From 66-474 sp035688305 (lineage in GTDB: Bacteria > Pseudomonadota > Gammaproteobacteria > Xanthomonadales > Rhodanobacteraceae): a stretch of DNA of 64,000 bases. The notes below the pieces were generated by a model. The model did no database searches. It was given only the letters and a program-made list of their open reading frames with translations, and was not told where the DNA came from. The stretch spans positions 1 to 64,000 of the forward strand of contig DASSNC010000014.1 in assembly GCA_035688305.1 (NCBI GenBank), given 5' to 3'. Positions 51,317-60,161 of this stretch are shown piece after piece. Both the position numbers and the translations under genes were made by a program. Numbering within the stretch: position 1 is the stretch's first letter; each line of letters opens with the position of its first letter.

Positions 51317-52363
51317 TTGAAGAAATCCGATTTCCATTACGACCTGCCGACCGGGTTGATCGCGCAGCAACCGCTGCCCGAGCGCAGCGCCAGCCGCCTG
51401 CTGCTGGTCGATGCGCCGCACCAGTCGCTCGCCGATCGCGCATTCCGTGATCTGCCGGAACTGTTGCAGGCGGGCGATCTGCTGGTGTTCAACGACACGC
51501 GGGTGTTGCCGGCGCGCCTGTTCGGGCACAAGCAAAGTGGTGGTGCGGTCGAGATCATGCTCGAGCGCGTCACCGGTGCCCACAGCGCGACCGCGATGCT
51601 GGGGGTGAGCAAGAAGCCGCGCGAGGGTGACCTGATCGAGTTGGATGACGGTACGCCGGTGCGCGTACTTGGGCGCGACGGGCAATTCTTCGCGCTGAAA
51701 TTTGAGTGCGCCGAACCGCTGGAAAAGCTGCTGCTGCGCATCGGCCACATGCCGCTGCCGCCCTACATCGCGCGTCCCGACGACGCGCGCGACAACGAGC
51801 GCTACCAGACCGTGTACGCGCGCCAGCCCGGTGCCGTGGCGGCGCCGACCGCGGGCCTGCATTTCGATGCGCCCTTGCTGGAAGCCTTGCGCGCACGCGG
51901 CGTCGATTTCGGCTACGTCACCTTGCACGTTGGCGCCGGTACGTTCCAGCCGGTGCGCAGTGAAAAGATCGAAGACCACCCCATGCATCGCGAGTGGCTG
52001 AATGTCGGTGCGGAACTGGTTGCGAAAATCCATCGCACCCGTGCCAACGGTGGGCGCGTGATCGCGGTGGGCACCACCGTCGTGCGTGCGCTGGAAGCGG
52101 CAACAGGTGCGCATGGCGTGGAACCGTTCGCCGGGGAAACGCAGATCTTCATTTTCCCGGGTTACCACATCACCAGCGTCGATGGCCTGATCACCAACTT
52201 TCATTTGCCGGAGTCCACCCTGATCATGCTGGTGTCGGCGTTCGCCGGGCGCGAGTTCGTGCTGTCGGCGTATCGGCACGCGGTCGCGCAGCACTACCGC
52301 TTTTATTCCTACGGCGATGCGATGCTGGTGTGGCCGCAAGGCCCGGATCCGGTTGCGTCGTGA
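51317..52363 (+). CDS. queA: S-adenosylmethionine:tRNA ribosyltransferase-isomerase (TTG start)
   Basis: A 348-residue enzyme that transfers the ribosyl part of SAM to preQ1 in tRNA during queuosine synthesis. Family motifs: KKSDFHYDLP at the N-terminus, GDLLVFNDTRVLPARL, APTAGLHFD, LHVGAGTFQPV, and the final YGDAMLVWP. The usual N-terminus MKKSDF begins at a TTG at 51317; no in-frame ATG or GTG lies nearby upstream, so the start is non-canonical. It overlaps tgt by GTGA. Confidence 0.95.
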   Translation: MKKSDFHYDLPTGLIAQQPLPERSASRLLLVDAPHQSLADRAFRDLPELLQAGDLLVFNDTRVLPARLFGHKQSGGAVEIMLERVTGAHSATAMLGVSKKPREGDLIELDDGTPVRVLGRDGQFFALKFECAEPLEKLLLRIGHMPLPPYIARPDDARDNERYQTVYARQPGAVAAPTAGLHFDAPLLEALRARGVDFGYVTLHVGAGTFQPVRSEKIEDHPMHREWLNVGAELVAKIHRTRANGGRVIAVGTTVVRALEAATGAHGVEPFAGETQIFIFPGYHITSVDGLITNFHLPESTLIMLVSAFAGREFVLSAYRHAVAQHYRFYSYGDAMLVWPQGPDPVAS

Positions 52364-53502
52364 GCATGCAGTTCGAGCTACTCGCCAGCGATGGATCCGC
52401 CCGTTGTGGCCGCATCACGTTGCCGCATGGCGTGATCGACACGCCGGCGTTCATGCCGGTCGGAACCTACGGATCGGTGAAGGCGATGACGCCGCGCGAC
52501 CTTGAAGGCGTCGGTGCGCAGATCATCCTCGGCAACACCTTCCACCTGTGGTTGCGGCCGGGACTCGACGTGATCGGCGAGTTTGGCGGGCTGCACCGGT
52601 TCATCGGTTGGGACAAACCCATCCTCACCGATTCCGGCGGCTTCCAGGTGTTCTCGCTGGCGCATGCGCGCAAGCTGACCGAGGACGGTGTCACCTTCGC
52701 TTCGCCGGTGGATGGTTCGCGCGTGTTCCTGTCGCCCGAGGAATCGATGCGCATCCAGACGGTGCTCGACTCCGACATCGTGATGGCGTTCGACGAGTGC
52801 ACGCCCTACACGATCGACGGCAAGCCGGTCGCTCGCGACACCGTGCGCAACTCGATGGAGCTGTCGCTGCGCTGGGCCGCGCGTTCGCGGAGCGCGTTCG
52901 ACGAACTCGGCAATCGCAATGCATTGTTCGGAATCGTGCAGGGCGGCGTGCACGACGACCTGCGTCTGCGCTCGGCCGAAGGACTGCTTGATATCGGTTT
53001 TGATGGCTATGCACTCGGCGGCCTCGCCGTCGGCGAACCGGAAGCCGAACGCAACGCCACACTGGATGTCTGCGTGCCGCGCTTGCCCGCCGACCGGCCG
53101 CGCTACCTGATGGGCGTCGGACGCCCGGAAGACATCGTGGAGGCCGTGCGCCGCGGCATCGACATGTTCGACTGCGTGATGCCGACCCGCAATGCCCGCA
53201 ATGGCTTCCTGTTCACGCGCGAAGGTACGCTGCGCATCCGCAATGCAAAGTTTGCGCACGACACGCGCCCGATCGAGGAAGCCTGCACCTGCTACGCCTG
53301 CGCCAACGGATTCTCGCGTGCCTACCTGCGGCATCTGGATCGCTGCAACGAGATCCTCGGATCGCAACTGGCCACCATCCACAACCTGCATCACTACCTC
53401 ACCTTGATGCAGGAGTTGCGCGCGGCGATCGCGGGACAGTCGCTGGAAGGTTATGTCGCGGAGTTTTACGCGCGCCGTGGGCAGCGACCCGCTGCAAGCT
53501 GA
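52360..53502 (+). CDS. tgt: tRNA-guanine transglycosylase
   Basis: A 380-residue enzyme that exchanges guanine 34 for preQ1 in tRNAs with GUN anticodons. The active site DSGGFQVFSL, the nucleophile Asp in VMPTRNARNG and the zinc cysteines in CTCYAC with a later His are all present. GTG at 52360 (overlapping the queA stop) gives MSMQFELL, like the usual MSxLQF start; the ATG at 52366 is an alternative. It acts just before QueA in the queuosine pathway. Confidence 0.95.
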   Translation: MSMQFELLASDGSARCGRITLPHGVIDTPAFMPVGTYGSVKAMTPRDLEGVGAQIILGNTFHLWLRPGLDVIGEFGGLHRFIGWDKPILTDSGGFQVFSLAHARKLTEDGVTFASPVDGSRVFLSPEESMRIQTVLDSDIVMAFDECTPYTIDGKPVARDTVRNSMELSLRWAARSRSAFDELGNRNALFGIVQGGVHDDLRLRSAEGLLDIGFDGYALGGLAVGEPEAERNATLDVCVPRLPADRPRYLMGVGRPEDIVEAVRRGIDMFDCVMPTRNARNGFLFTREGTLRIRNAKFAHDTRPIEEACTCYACANGFSRAYLRHLDRCNEILGSQLATIHNLHHYLTLMQELRAAIAGQSLEGYVAEFYARRGQRPAAS

Positions 53503-53551
53503 TCCTGCGGGGCGTCTCCCCGGCACGCTCGTTGTCACGTAGACTGGCGCG

Positions 53552-54454
53552 ATGTTCGACACCATTCCAACCCTGGATTGCGCCGGTCGCGCGCTGAAAC
53601 TTGACCGTCCGCGAATCTGCGGAATCATCAATCTCACCGACGATTCTTTCTCCGGCGACGGTTTGCACGGTGACGTCGAGGCTGCGGTCGCGCAGGGCGT
53701 CGCGATGGTCGAGGCGGGCGCCGATCTGCTGGACGTCGGTGCAGAGTCGACCCGGCCGGGCGCCACGCCGATCACGGCCGCGGACGAAATCGCCCGCGTG
53801 GTGCCGGTGATCGCGGCGCTGACACAGCGAGTCGAAGTACCCATTTCGATTGACACTTCCAAGCCCGAAGTCATGCGTGCGGCGGTTGCCGCGGGCGCGG
53901 GCTTGATCAATGACGTGTACGCGCTGCGTCGTGAGGGCGCGCTGGACGCGGCAGCGGAACTCAAGGTGCCGCTGTGCTTGATGCACATGCAAGGCGAGCC
54001 GGGCACGATGCAGGATGACCCGCACTACGACGATGTGGTTGGCGAGGTGCATCGGTTTCTTGCTGAACGCGTATTCGCTTGCGAGATGGCGGGCATCGAC
54101 AAGCGCCGGGTGCTGGTCGATCCCGGCTTCGGATTCGGCAAGACACTGGAGCACAATCTCGCGCTGCTGCGCGGGCTGGAGCGCTTCCATGATCTCGCGG
54201 CGGGCGTGTTGGTGGGCTTGTCCCGCAAGGCGATGATCGGAACACTGGCCGGCCGCAAAGGTGGCGCCGAGCGTGCCGCCGGCTCCGCTGCGGCGGCCTT
54301 GATCGCAGTGCAGCGCGGGGCCTCGATCGTGCGTGTGCACGACGTTGCGCAGACCCGTGACGCGTTGGCCGTGTGGCAGGCGGTGCATGCGGAGGACGCG
54401 CCCGCGAAGCGGGTCGAGCAGCCGTTCGGTTCGCAACGATTCGGCGACGATTGA
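53552..54454 (+). CDS. folP: dihydropteroate synthase
   Basis: A 300-residue TIM-barrel enzyme joining p-aminobenzoate and pterin pyrophosphate in folate synthesis. Seen: loop 1 (INLTDDSFSGDG, residues 26-37), VGAESTRPGA (loop 2), SIDTSKPEV, LINDV and PGFGFGKT. Loop 1 deviates from the usual NVTPDSFSDGG: Val to Leu, Pro to Asp, and the DGG order. The protein is about 20 residues longer than E. coli FolP at its C-terminus. It lies between tgt and glmM, next to glmM as in many proteobacteria. Confidence 0.93.
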   Translation: MFDTIPTLDCAGRALKLDRPRICGIINLTDDSFSGDGLHGDVEAAVAQGVAMVEAGADLLDVGAESTRPGATPITAADEIARVVPVIAALTQRVEVPISIDTSKPEVMRAAVAAGAGLINDVYALRREGALDAAAELKVPLCLMHMQGEPGTMQDDPHYDDVVGEVHRFLAERVFACEMAGIDKRRVLVDPGFGFGKTLEHNLALLRGLERFHDLAAGVLVGLSRKAMIGTLAGRKGGAERAAGSAAAALIAVQRGASIVRVHDVAQTRDALAVWQAVHAEDAPAKRVEQPFGSQRFGDD

Positions 54455-54471
54455 TGCGGCGCTGAACACCC

Positions 54472-54593
54472 TCGTCATTCCGGGGCCGGCCCGAAAAGGC
54501 CCGGAACCCGGAATCCAGACCCTGTGTTGCAAAGATGAAGTTGGATTCCGGGTTCTGCGTTGGACTGCCTCCACGGCAGTCCCGGAATGACGA
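54472..54593. repeat. dispersed inverted-repeat element (TCGTCATTCCGG type)
   Basis: A 122-base palindromic unit: TCGTCATTCCGGG at the left and CCCGGAATGACGA at the right end. Inside are AACCCGGAATCCA and TGGATTCCGGGTT as a second inverted pair around the centre. Repeats of this plan (GTCATTCC...GGATTCC...) occur in many copies in proteobacterial genomes. It occupies the folP-glmM gap and may form an RNA hairpin between the genes. Confidence 0.8.
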
Positions 54594-54635
54594 CGCGTTA
54601 TCATGTGCTTGTCCCTCGTCGCTCGTCCCTCAACC

Positions 54636-56009
54636 ATGCCCGACTCACGCGTCCCGAGCCCCCAGCCGCGCAAGAAGTACTTCGGTACCGACGGCATCCG
54701 CGGTCGCGTCGGCGAATGGCCGATCACGGCCGAGTTCATGCTGAAGCTGGGCCGCGCCGCGGGCGTGGTGCTGAGCGATGGCAAACGACCGCTGGTCTTG
54801 ATCGGCAAGGACACGCGCGTGTCGGGCTACATGTTCGAATCGGCGCTGGAGGCCGGGCTGGTTGCAGCCGGCGCCAACGTCGGTCTGCTCGGACCACTGC
54901 CAACGCCTGCGGTGGCACAGCTGACCCGCGAGCTCGGTGCCAGCGCCGGCATCGTGATCAGCGCCTCGCACAATCCCTACGAGGACAACGGAATCAAGTT
55001 CTTCTCCGCCAATGGCGAAAAGCTCGATGATGCGTTGGAGCTGGCCATTGAACGGGAAATCGAGGCGCCGTTCGTGACGGTGTCGCCGGAACTGCTTGGC
55101 AAGGCACGCCGCATCGAAGATGCCGACGAACGCTACGTCCGCTTCTGCCTCGGCACCGTGGCCACGCCGCCGGACCTCTCCGGCATGCACATCGTGCTGG
55201 ATTGCGCACACGGCGCCACCTACGCCGTTGCGCCCAAGGTGTTCGCGGCACTGGGGGCAAAGGTTACGCGTATCGGTTGCGAACCAGATGGCTTCAATAT
55301 CAACCGCGAAGTCGGTTCCACCCACCCTGCGACGTTGCGTGGCGCGGTCATCGAATTGGGCGCCGACCTCGGCATCGCCTTCGATGGCGATGGCGACCGC
55401 GTGCAGATGATCGACCGCAACGGCAAGCTCGCGGATGGCGATGATCTGCTCTACGTGATCGCGAACGACTGGTTGGCGAGCGGTCGCTTGCGCGGGCCGG
55501 TGGTCGGCACACTGATGAGCAACTTCGGGCTGGAACTCGCCCTGACCGGAGCCGGCGCGCGGTTCCTGCGTGCCAATGTCGGTGACCGTTACGTCCTGCA
55601 GCAATTGAAGGAGCACGACGGCATGCTCGGCGGCGAGACCTCCGGGCACATCCTGTGCCTGGATCGGGCCAGCACCGGTGACGGCATTGTTTCGGCTTTG
55701 GCGGTGCTGGACGCGCTGGCGCGCGCCGGCAAGGACCTGTCCGCGGCGTGCGCGAGTCTCAACAAGTTGCCGCAGATTACCCGCAACGTGCGCGCGGCGG
55801 GTGCGCGCAGGGCCCTGTCGAGCGTGTCGGTACAGGGAGTGCTGGCCAACGTTCAGGACGTCTTGCGCGGTCGTGGGCGGGTGGTGCTGCGCGCGTCCGG
55901 CACCGAACCGCTGGTCCGCGTCACCATCGAGGGCGAGGACGCCGACGAGGTGGAGTCGCTGGCCGCGCGGCTTGCGGCTGCGGTGGAAAGTGCCGCGGCG
56001 GCCGCGTAA
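54636..56009 (+). CDS. glmM: phosphoglucosamine mutase
   Basis: A 457-residue phosphohexomutase converting glucosamine 6-phosphate to glucosamine 1-phosphate for cell-wall precursors. The serine phosphate site is in SASHNPYEDNGIKFF, the Mg loop FDGDGDR, the sugar loop GGETSGH and the phosphate loop RASGTEPLVRV. I start at the ATG at 54636 (MPDSRV), ahead of the conserved KKYFGTDGIRG. About 10 extra residues precede that motif compared with E. coli. Confidence 0.95.
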   Translation: MPDSRVPSPQPRKKYFGTDGIRGRVGEWPITAEFMLKLGRAAGVVLSDGKRPLVLIGKDTRVSGYMFESALEAGLVAAGANVGLLGPLPTPAVAQLTRELGASAGIVISASHNPYEDNGIKFFSANGEKLDDALELAIEREIEAPFVTVSPELLGKARRIEDADERYVRFCLGTVATPPDLSGMHIVLDCAHGATYAVAPKVFAALGAKVTRIGCEPDGFNINREVGSTHPATLRGAVIELGADLGIAFDGDGDRVQMIDRNGKLADGDDLLYVIANDWLASGRLRGPVVGTLMSNFGLELALTGAGARFLRANVGDRYVLQQLKEHDGMLGGETSGHILCLDRASTGDGIVSALAVLDALARAGKDLSAACASLNKLPQITRNVRAAGARRALSSVSVQGVLANVQDVLRGRGRVVLRASGTEPLVRVTIEGEDADEVESLAARLAAAVESAAAAA

Positions 56010-56021
56010 GGCGGCCAGAAC

Positions 56022-56056
56022 AAACCGCCCCGCGGCGCACGGCCGGCGGGGCGTTT
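56022..56056. terminator. bidirectional terminator between glmM and sodB
   Basis: AAACCGCCCCGC (56022-56033) pairs with GCGGGGCGTTT (56046-56056); T-rich ends face both directions. It lies between the convergent glmM and sodB genes. Confidence 0.75.
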
Positions 56057-56067
56057 GCGTGTGAGAC

Positions 56068-56646
56068 TTACGCCATCTGGCTGGCGGCGAAATCCCAGTT
56101 CACCAGGTTCCAGTAGGCGTCAACATATTTCGCGCGTGCGTTGCGGTAGTCGATGTAATACGCATGTTCCCACACGTCGCAGGTCAGCAGCGGCCGGTCG
56201 CTGCCGGTGATCGGGGTGCCCGCGTTGGACGTGCTGACCAGTCCCAGCGAGCCGTCGGCGCGCTGCACCAGCCAGGCCCAGCCGGAACCGAAGGTGCCGG
56301 TCGCGAGCTTGGCGAACTCGGCCTTGAACTTGGCGACATCGCCAAAGGCCTTGCTGATGGCATCGGCCAGCTTGCCGGATGGATCGCCGCCGCCCTTGGG
56401 CGAGAGCGAGTTCCAGTAGAAGGTGTGGTTCCACGTCTGCGCGGCGTTGTTGAACATGCCGCCGGTGGCCTTCTTCACGATCGCTTCAAGATTGAGATCG
56501 GCAAACTCGGTGCCCTCGATCTGCTTGTTGAGGTTGCTGACGTAGGCGGCGTGGTGCTTGCCGTAGTGGAAATCCAGCGTTTCCTCGGAGATGTGCGGTG
56601 CCAGCGCGTTGCGCTCGTAGGGGAGCGGGGGAAGTTCGATCGCCAT
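56068..56646 (-). CDS. sodB: iron superoxide dismutase
   Basis: A 192-residue cytoplasmic dismutase turning superoxide into oxygen and peroxide. Metal ligands: His27 (FHYGKHH), His74 (TWNHTFYW), Asp and His in DVWEHAYY. Gln70 in AAQTWNH marks the iron rather than the manganese form. The ATG at 56646 has an AAGGAG site. It diverges from grxD. Confidence 0.95.
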   Translation of the reverse strand: MAIELPPLPYERNALAPHISEETLDFHYGKHHAAYVSNLNKQIEGTEFADLNLEAIVKKATGGMFNNAAQTWNHTFYWNSLSPKGGGDPSGKLADAISKAFGDVAKFKAEFAKLATGTFGSGWAWLVQRADGSLGLVSTSNAGTPITGSDRPLLTCDVWEHAYYIDYRNARAKYVDAYWNLVNWDFAASQMA

Positions 56647-56752
56647 ATGGATTCTCCTTGGTTTCGATGGTTTGGACGGGCCAGCTTGGCGGCGTGAGGG
56701 CCTGATACAATTCACGCTCTTCGCAAGACTCCGCTCTCCATTGTAGACCCTT

Positions 56753-57082
56753 ATGGACGTCACCGAACGCATCAAGCAGACCCTCTCCGGCCATCCCATC
56801 GTGCTGTACATGAAGGGCACGCCCGATTATCCGATGTGCGGGTTTTCCATGCGCACCTCGCAGGCCCTCAACGCCATCGGCGCCGAATATTTTTCGGTGA
56901 ACGTGCTCGAGGATCCGGAAATCCGCGCCAACCTGCCGCGCTATTCGAACTGGCCGACGTTCCCGCAGTTGTACATCCACGGCGAACTGATCGGCGGTTG
57001 CGACATCACGCTGGAGTTGTATGAATCCGGTGAGTTGCAGCGCATGGTCGCGGAAGCCACCAAGCAAACGGCCGCGCAATGA
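56753..57082 (+). CDS. grxD: monothiol glutaredoxin
   Basis: A 109-residue CGFS-type glutaredoxin: single active Cys29 in PMCGFS, the glutathione-binding KGTPDYP, WPTFPQLYI and GGCDI. These proteins carry [2Fe-2S] clusters as dimers in iron-sulfur trafficking. It overlaps the SDR start (ATGA) and is divergent from sodB. Confidence 0.95.
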   Translation: MDVTERIKQTLSGHPIVLYMKGTPDYPMCGFSMRTSQALNAIGAEYFSVNVLEDPEIRANLPRYSNWPTFPQLYIHGELIGGCDITLELYESGELQRMVAEATKQTAAQ

Positions 57083-57864
57083 GCTTGCCCGTCGCGCACC
57101 TGCCGGCGGACTGGACGCCCGCCGCGGGTTCGTTGGCGGACCGGGTGATCCTGATTACCGGTGCCGCCGGCGGTCTCGGCCGTGCCTCGGCACTCGCGTG
57201 CGCGAAGGCTGGCGCCACCGTGTTGCTGGCCGACCGCAAGGCGCGCACGCTGGAACCGGTGTACGACGAAGTCGCGGCGTTGCCGGGCGTGGCGCAGCCG
57301 GTGCTGCAGCCGATGGACCTCCAAGGCGCATCGCCGCTCGAGTACCAGACCCTCGCGCAATCCATCGAACGCCAGTTGGGCCGGCTCGACGGCATCGTGC
57401 ACACCGCGGTGAAGTGCGAGGGCCTCACGCCGCTCGGCATGCTGTCGCCCGAGGAATGGATTTCCACGCTGCACGTGGATCTGTCCGCGCCGTTCCTGCT
57501 GACGCAAGCCTGCATGCCGTTGTTGCTGGCACGCGAGGACAGTGCCGTGGTGTTCGTCCTGGACGATCCCGCGCGCATGGGCCGCGCGCACTGGGGCGCC
57601 TACGGCGTCGCCAAGGCGGGCCTCGAAGGCCTGGCGTCGATCCTGCACGAAGAGACCGACGAAACGCCGATGCGCGTGCATACGTTGTTGCCGGCGCCCA
57701 TGCGCACCGCGTTGCGCCGCACGATATGGGCGGGCGAGGACCCGACCACGGTGTCGACGCCCGCGGCGGCTGCGGATGCAGTCGTCTATTTGTTGACCCC
57801 GGCGGCGCGCGCCGCGCGCGGGAAGTTGCTGGACCTGCGCGCACGCGCGAACGACAAGGGGTAG
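57079..57864 (+). CDS. SDR-family oxidoreductase (YciK-like), catalytic Ser replaced
   Basis: A 261-residue short-chain dehydrogenase fold: the cofactor motif GAAGGLGRA (about 29-37) and YxxxK (Tyr175, Lys179 in YGVAK). In YciK-type SDRs the strand before the Tyr carries Ser-Ser; here it reads VLDDPARMG, with Asp162 and Asp163, so the catalytic serine seems lost. The protein may bind NAD(P) without typical reductase activity. It overlaps grxD by 4 bases and precedes marC by 4 bases. Confidence 0.85.
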   Translation: MSLPVAHLPADWTPAAGSLADRVILITGAAGGLGRASALACAKAGATVLLADRKARTLEPVYDEVAALPGVAQPVLQPMDLQGASPLEYQTLAQSIERQLGRLDGIVHTAVKCEGLTPLGMLSPEEWISTLHVDLSAPFLLTQACMPLLLAREDSAVVFVLDDPARMGRAHWGAYGVAKAGLEGLASILHEETDETPMRVHTLLPAPMRTALRRTIWAGEDPTTVSTPAAAADAVVYLLTPAARAARGKLLDLRARANDKG

Positions 57865-57868
57865 ACGC

Positions 57869-58474
57869 ATGCACACGCATATCACCGTGCTGTCGGCGGG
57901 CGTGATGCTGTTCCTGGTACTCGATCCGCTCGGCAACGTACCGTTTTTCCTGACGATCCTCAAGCAGGTGCCACCCAAGCGCCGGCGCTGGGTGATGGTC
58001 CGCGAGTTGCTGATCGCGCTGGTGGTGCTGGTCGCGTTCCTGGTGGGCGGACGCGAATTGTTGGCGATCATGCAACTGCGCCAGGAAGCCATCAGCATTG
58101 CCGGTGGCATCGTGTTGTTCCTGATCGCGATCAAGATGGTGTTTCCGCCGAAGGACGGCGCCATCTTCGGGCCGGTGGGGCAGGGTGAACCCTTCATCGT
58201 GCCGTTGGCGATACCCGGCGTGGCGGGACCCTCGGCGATGGCGGCCTTGCTGTTGTTGACCAGCACCCAGCCCGGGCGTCAAATGGAATGGGGCATCGCG
58301 TTGCTGGCGGCGTGGTTGGCCACCGCCGTGATCCTGTTGAGTTCAACGTGGCTGTTCAAGCTGCTTGGCGAGAGCGTGTTGACCGCACTGGAACGCGTGA
58401 TGGGCATGTTGCTGATCGCGTTGTCGGTGCAGATGTTCCTGGGCGGGTTGGAAGCGTATCTCCACGCAGGCTGA
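57869..58474 (+). CDS. MarC-family membrane protein
   Basis: A 201-residue integral membrane protein with six helices and the MarC signature near the start (LVLDPLGNVPFFL). Despite the name, the family is not linked to multiple antibiotic resistance, and its transport substrate is unknown. It follows the SDR by four bases and precedes ppnN by 15; the run grxD-SDR-marC-ppnN is likely one operon. Confidence 0.88.
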   Translation: MHTHITVLSAGVMLFLVLDPLGNVPFFLTILKQVPPKRRRWVMVRELLIALVVLVAFLVGGRELLAIMQLRQEAISIAGGIVLFLIAIKMVFPPKDGAIFGPVGQGEPFIVPLAIPGVAGPSAMAALLLLTSTQPGRQMEWGIALLAAWLATAVILLSSTWLFKLLGESVLTALERVMGMLLIALSVQMFLGGLEAYLHAG

Positions 58475-58489
58475 GCAAAGGAGCCCGGC

Positions 58490-59899
58490 ATGCAAGACAC
58501 CGTGAAACCCGTCGCAGCGCGCGCTGCGACCGTCAACGCCCAGGTCGTGCCAACCGGCATGCTCGACGTGTTGTCGCGTGACGAGATCGCGCGCTTGCGC
58601 GACGCGACTTCGGCAGGATTGCACACCTTGCTGCGCTCCTGCGTGCTGGCGGTGCTGACTTCAGGTGCGATGCACGACAGCGCGCGCGCGCTGCTCGGGC
58701 AGTACCCGGACTTCGACATCGAGGTGCTGCAACAGGATCGCGGGATCAAACTGGATTTGCACAACGCCCCCGCGCAAGCGTTCGTCGACGGCAAGATCAT
58801 CCGTGGCACCAACGAGCTGTTGTTCGCGGTGTTGCGCGACATCGTGTACGTGTCGACCAAGTTGAAGTCGGGCGAGTTCAACCTGTCCGAATCCAGTGGC
58901 ATCACGCATGCGGTGTTCGACATCCTGCGCAATGCGCGGGTGCTGCGTGCGCGTTTCGATCCCAACCTGGTGGTGTGCTGGGGCGGCCATTCGATCTCGC
59001 GCGAGGAATACGACTACACCAAGACGGTCGGCTACCAGCTCGGCTTGCGCGGCATGGACATCTGCACCGGCTGCGGCCCGGGTGCCATGAAGGGCCCGAT
59101 GAAGGGCGCGACCATTGCCCACGCCAAGCAACGCCACTACGACAATCGCTACATCGGTCTGACCGAACCCAGCATCATTGCGGCCGAGTCGCCGAACCCG
59201 ATCGTCAACAGCCTGGTGATCCTGCCCGACATCGAAAAGCGGCTGGAAGCCTTCGTGCGCACCGGCCACGGCTTCATCGTGTTCCCCGGCGGCGTCGGTA
59301 CCTGCGAGGAAATCCTGTACCTGCTCGGCATCCTGTTGCACCCGGCCAATGCGCATATCCCGTTCCCGCTGGTGTTCACCGGGCCTACGGTGGCGGCGGA
59401 TTATTTTGCGGAGATCGACAAATTCCTGCGGCTGGTTCTGGGCGATGCCGTGGCGCAGCGCTATCGCATCATCATTGACGATCCGGTAGCGGTCGCGCAC
59501 GCGATGCGGGACGGCATCGTGACCGTGCGCGACCATCGCGTCGAGCAGCACGATGCGTTCTTCTTCAATTGGGAGATCACCATCGATCTTCCATTCCAGC
59601 AGCCGTTCGAGGCCACGCACGCCGCGATGGCCGCGCTGGACCTGCACCGCGGCCGGCCACCGCATGAACTTGCCGCCGACATGCGGCGCGCGTTTTCGGG
59701 CATCGTCGCGGGCAACGTGAAGGAAGAGGGTATGCACCAGATCGACCAGCATGGTCCCTACGAAATCCATGGCGAACCGGATTTCATGCACGCGCTCGAC
59801 GACTTGCTGAAGGGTTTTGCGGCGGCGCATCGCATGAAACTGCCCGGCAGCAAGTACGTGCCGTGCTATCGGATCGTTGGCGGGGAATCGGCCGACTGA
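58490..59899 (+). CDS. ppnN: pyrimidine/purine nucleotide 5'-monophosphate nucleosidase
   Basis: A 469-residue PpnN (YgdH). It contains the LOG/Rossmann lysine-decarboxylase-like core with the nucleotide motif FPGGVGTCEE and the CGPGAMKG loop, flanked by the family's N-terminal and C-terminal domains, matching E. coli PpnN in length. It splits nucleotide monophosphates to base and ribose 5-phosphate and is stimulated by (p)ppGpp in E. coli. An AAAGGAG site precedes the ATG. Confidence 0.94.
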   Translation: MQDTVKPVAARAATVNAQVVPTGMLDVLSRDEIARLRDATSAGLHTLLRSCVLAVLTSGAMHDSARALLGQYPDFDIEVLQQDRGIKLDLHNAPAQAFVDGKIIRGTNELLFAVLRDIVYVSTKLKSGEFNLSESSGITHAVFDILRNARVLRARFDPNLVVCWGGHSISREEYDYTKTVGYQLGLRGMDICTGCGPGAMKGPMKGATIAHAKQRHYDNRYIGLTEPSIIAAESPNPIVNSLVILPDIEKRLEAFVRTGHGFIVFPGGVGTCEEILYLLGILLHPANAHIPFPLVFTGPTVAADYFAEIDKFLRLVLGDAVAQRYRIIIDDPVAVAHAMRDGIVTVRDHRVEQHDAFFFNWEITIDLPFQQPFEATHAAMAALDLHRGRPPHELAADMRRAFSGIVAGNVKEEGMHQIDQHGPYEIHGEPDFMHALDDLLKGFAAAHRMKLPGSKYVPCYRIVGGESAD

Positions 59900-59926
59900 C
59901 GTTTTAAGGCGCTGCGCAAAAAAGCA

Positions 59927-60116
59927 TTTGACACGGATTGACACGGATAAAAGCGGGTAGAGCGAATGCGATCAAGAGCGAGCTTTGAGAACGATTTGCT
60001 TCGAATCTGACTGGATGCGGGAACCGGATCAAGAGCGTGCATTTGACAGGATTGGCGCTGACGCGCAGGGGCTGCTGCAGACGAATCTGCTCTTATCCGT
60101 GTTGATCCGTGTCAAA
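59927..60116. repeat. inverted-repeat element between ppnN and mutL
   Basis: A 190-base element whose ends are a 28-base imperfect inverted repeat: left arm 59927-59954 (TTTGACACGGAT-TGACACGGATAAAAGC) and right arm 60089-60116 in the opposite sense. The interior is less GC-rich than its surroundings and contains partial copies (GATCAAGAGCG, TTTGACAGGATTG). No coding. It resembles a MITE; the parent transposon is not recognised. Confidence 0.75.
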
Positions 60117-60161
60117 CGCTGTTGATCTGCAGTGGGTCTCATCTCCGTTATCCTCCGCGCG

